A DNA stretch of 64,000 bases, taken from contig ML133487.1 of assembly GCA_003864495.1 (NCBI GenBank), positions 806,001 through 870,000 on the forward strand, written 5' to 3'. Made by a program: the position numbers and the translations under genes. Source of the stretch: Nemopilema nomurai. Taxonomy: Eukaryota > Cnidaria > Scyphozoa > Rhizostomeae > Rhizostomatidae. Positions 63,201-64,000 of the stretch are shown piece after piece (the first letter of the stretch is position 1; each line of letters begins with the position of its first letter). The notes under the pieces are model-generated. The model ran no database searches, had not been told where the DNA came from, and was given only the letters and a program-made list of their open reading frames with translations.

Positions 63201-64000
63201 ACTTTCCAAACTACAAAACCATTGATGTACTTTAACTAATAAGGACACCTTGTGAGTTCTTACTGAAGAAGGCAAGTCTGGTTGCTTTCTTTAAAAATCG
63301 TACATTCAAAACAAATAATTGCAAAAACATGTAACTAAAGAACAAATCTGATGCTATTGAAGCAATTCCAAATTAACAAAAAGATAAAGTAAAATGCTTA
63401 ACATGATAACTTACAGGTAAACCTTCACTGCCAGCTTCACCACGCTCTCCTGGAAGACCAACTGCTCCCTAGAAACAGAAAAGACAAGATACAAATACTG
63501 TGTAATTTTGAAGGCCATAAATTATGAGGAAATATTTTTTAGTTCACAACAGGAAACAATTGATATCATTTCACAATGCAGATTGAAAATTGGTTGGAAA
63601 ATTTCGATGCAAGATCTATAAATTCTTGTTGAATAAATCAAGGTCTACAAGAAATATCAAAACCATGTATGGAGTCATCAATTTTTTGGATGAAAATGGT
63701 AGTATAACATAGTTTGAATGGACATGCTAGTTCAATGCATGCAAAATATTTGGCTGAGAAGAAAGTTGCCATCAAGTGATTAATATTTTTGACTCACTTT
63801 TTCTTATCAAGCAACAGATGGCATGGAATTTCTTGAAAAGATATCGAGCAAATTTCTATACTCACAGGCAATCCTCTTGGACCATTCAGTCCTTGGGCAC
63901 CTCTGCCTCCCTGAAAAAAGTGGAAAGATCTTAGGAATTATTTTCAAAGAAGGGAACCATCTAAAATTCAAAGCCATGGATATCTTCAGATTATCTCAAA
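55920..64000 (-). CDS. Fibrillar procollagen alpha chain, collagen B (5' part outside window)
   Basis: The 3' 21 exons of a second fibril-forming collagen; 796 residues are visible, with 173 uninterrupted Gly-X-Y triplets, a Tyr-rich telopeptide and a full COLFI domain. The upstream helix, N-propeptide and start lie beyond 64000. Exon lengths from the 3' end of the helix read 216, 162, 54, 108, 54, 54, 108, 54 five times, 162, 108, 54, 45 nt, the same series as collagen A. Protein similarity is high in places ([13 protein letters not shown] against [13 protein letters not shown]). COLFI keeps all eight cysteines. Introns are generally compact, a few hundred bases each. The gene is a tandem paralog of collagen A, transcribed in the same direction, with its stop 4.2 kb upstream of the collagen A start. 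Confidence 0.96.
57368..57682 (-). CDS. Collagen B, end of triple helix and C-telopeptide exon
   Basis: A 315 nt exon with 18 terminal triplets ending [13 protein letters not shown], then a telopeptide containing [20 protein letters not shown]. The EK...YYKGD layout recalls the vertebrate EK...YYRAD segment, where the Lys is a crosslink site and the C-proteinase cuts near Ala-Asp; the parallel is by eye. Collagen A keeps KGPAY but not YYKGD. Confidence 0.93.
57913..63910 (-). CDS. Collagen B, 16 visible triple-helix exons
   Basis: Positions: 63910-63866, 63468-63415, 63023-62916, 62676-62515, 62268-62215, 61945-61892, 61568-61515, 61059-61006, 60653-60600, 60234-60127, 59831-59778, 59372-59319, 59086-58979, 58778-58725, 58494-58333, 58128-57913. 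They total 1395 nt, all multiples of nine, each beginning with Gly and ending on the third position of a Gly-X-Y triplet. No stop or broken triplet was found. One GLPGER-type hexapeptide is in exon 63468-63415. Confidence 0.94.

Noticed and set aside
63415..63468. GLPGER in the collagen B helix as an integrin-binding hexapeptide
   Set aside because: GxPGER binding needs I-domain alpha integrins, which are known only from chordates, so the match is probably chance.

Overview
This is eukaryotic, intron-rich, AT-rich DNA, most likely from an anthozoan cnidarian (stony coral or sea anemone). The main clue is a fibrillar collagen whose N-propeptide carries two WAP modules, an arrangement known from sea anemone fibrillar collagens. 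The rest fits an invertebrate metazoan: a PSTAIRE-type CDK2, an ORC4, a hAT transposon and short fold-back repeats. The species cannot be named from the sequence.

Layout. (1) 1-7232: two tandem copies of a unit of about 3.9 kb. Each has noncoding, exon-like cassettes with good splice signals and ends in a near-perfect 0.52 kb fold-back palindrome. (2) 7233-9595: AT-rich spacer with a decayed transposon. (3) 9596-16271, minus strand: complete 11-exon ORC4. (4) 16272-16634: a 363 bp divergent promoter with E2F-like sites. (5) 16635-20450, plus strand: complete 7-exon CDK2. (6) 21254-24719: a complete-looking hAT transposon with an intact two-exon transposase, 16 bp terminal inverted repeats and a 5 bp target duplication. 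(7) 28333-51709, minus strand: a complete 45-exon fibrillar collagen (collagen A). (8) 51710-55919: spacer with two short nonautonomous DNA elements. (9) 55920 to beyond 64000, minus strand: the 3' part (21 exons) of a second fibrillar collagen (collagen B).

Biology. ORC4 and CDK2 both act at the start of S phase and share one short promoter, which suggests coupled cell-cycle control. The collagens are tandem paralogs. All 16 triple-helix exons visible in B match A in length and order. A encodes 338 uninterrupted Gly-X-Y triplets (1014 residues), the canonical fibrillar length. A lacks the third conserved COLFI cysteine, while B keeps all eight, so A may be a partner chain in a heterotrimer. 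Both genes carry a similar GC-rich block about 140-230 bases past the stop codon, a candidate shared 3' UTR control element.

All exon borders were placed by eye from reading frame, splice dinucleotides and family knowledge; no alignment or RNA evidence was available.
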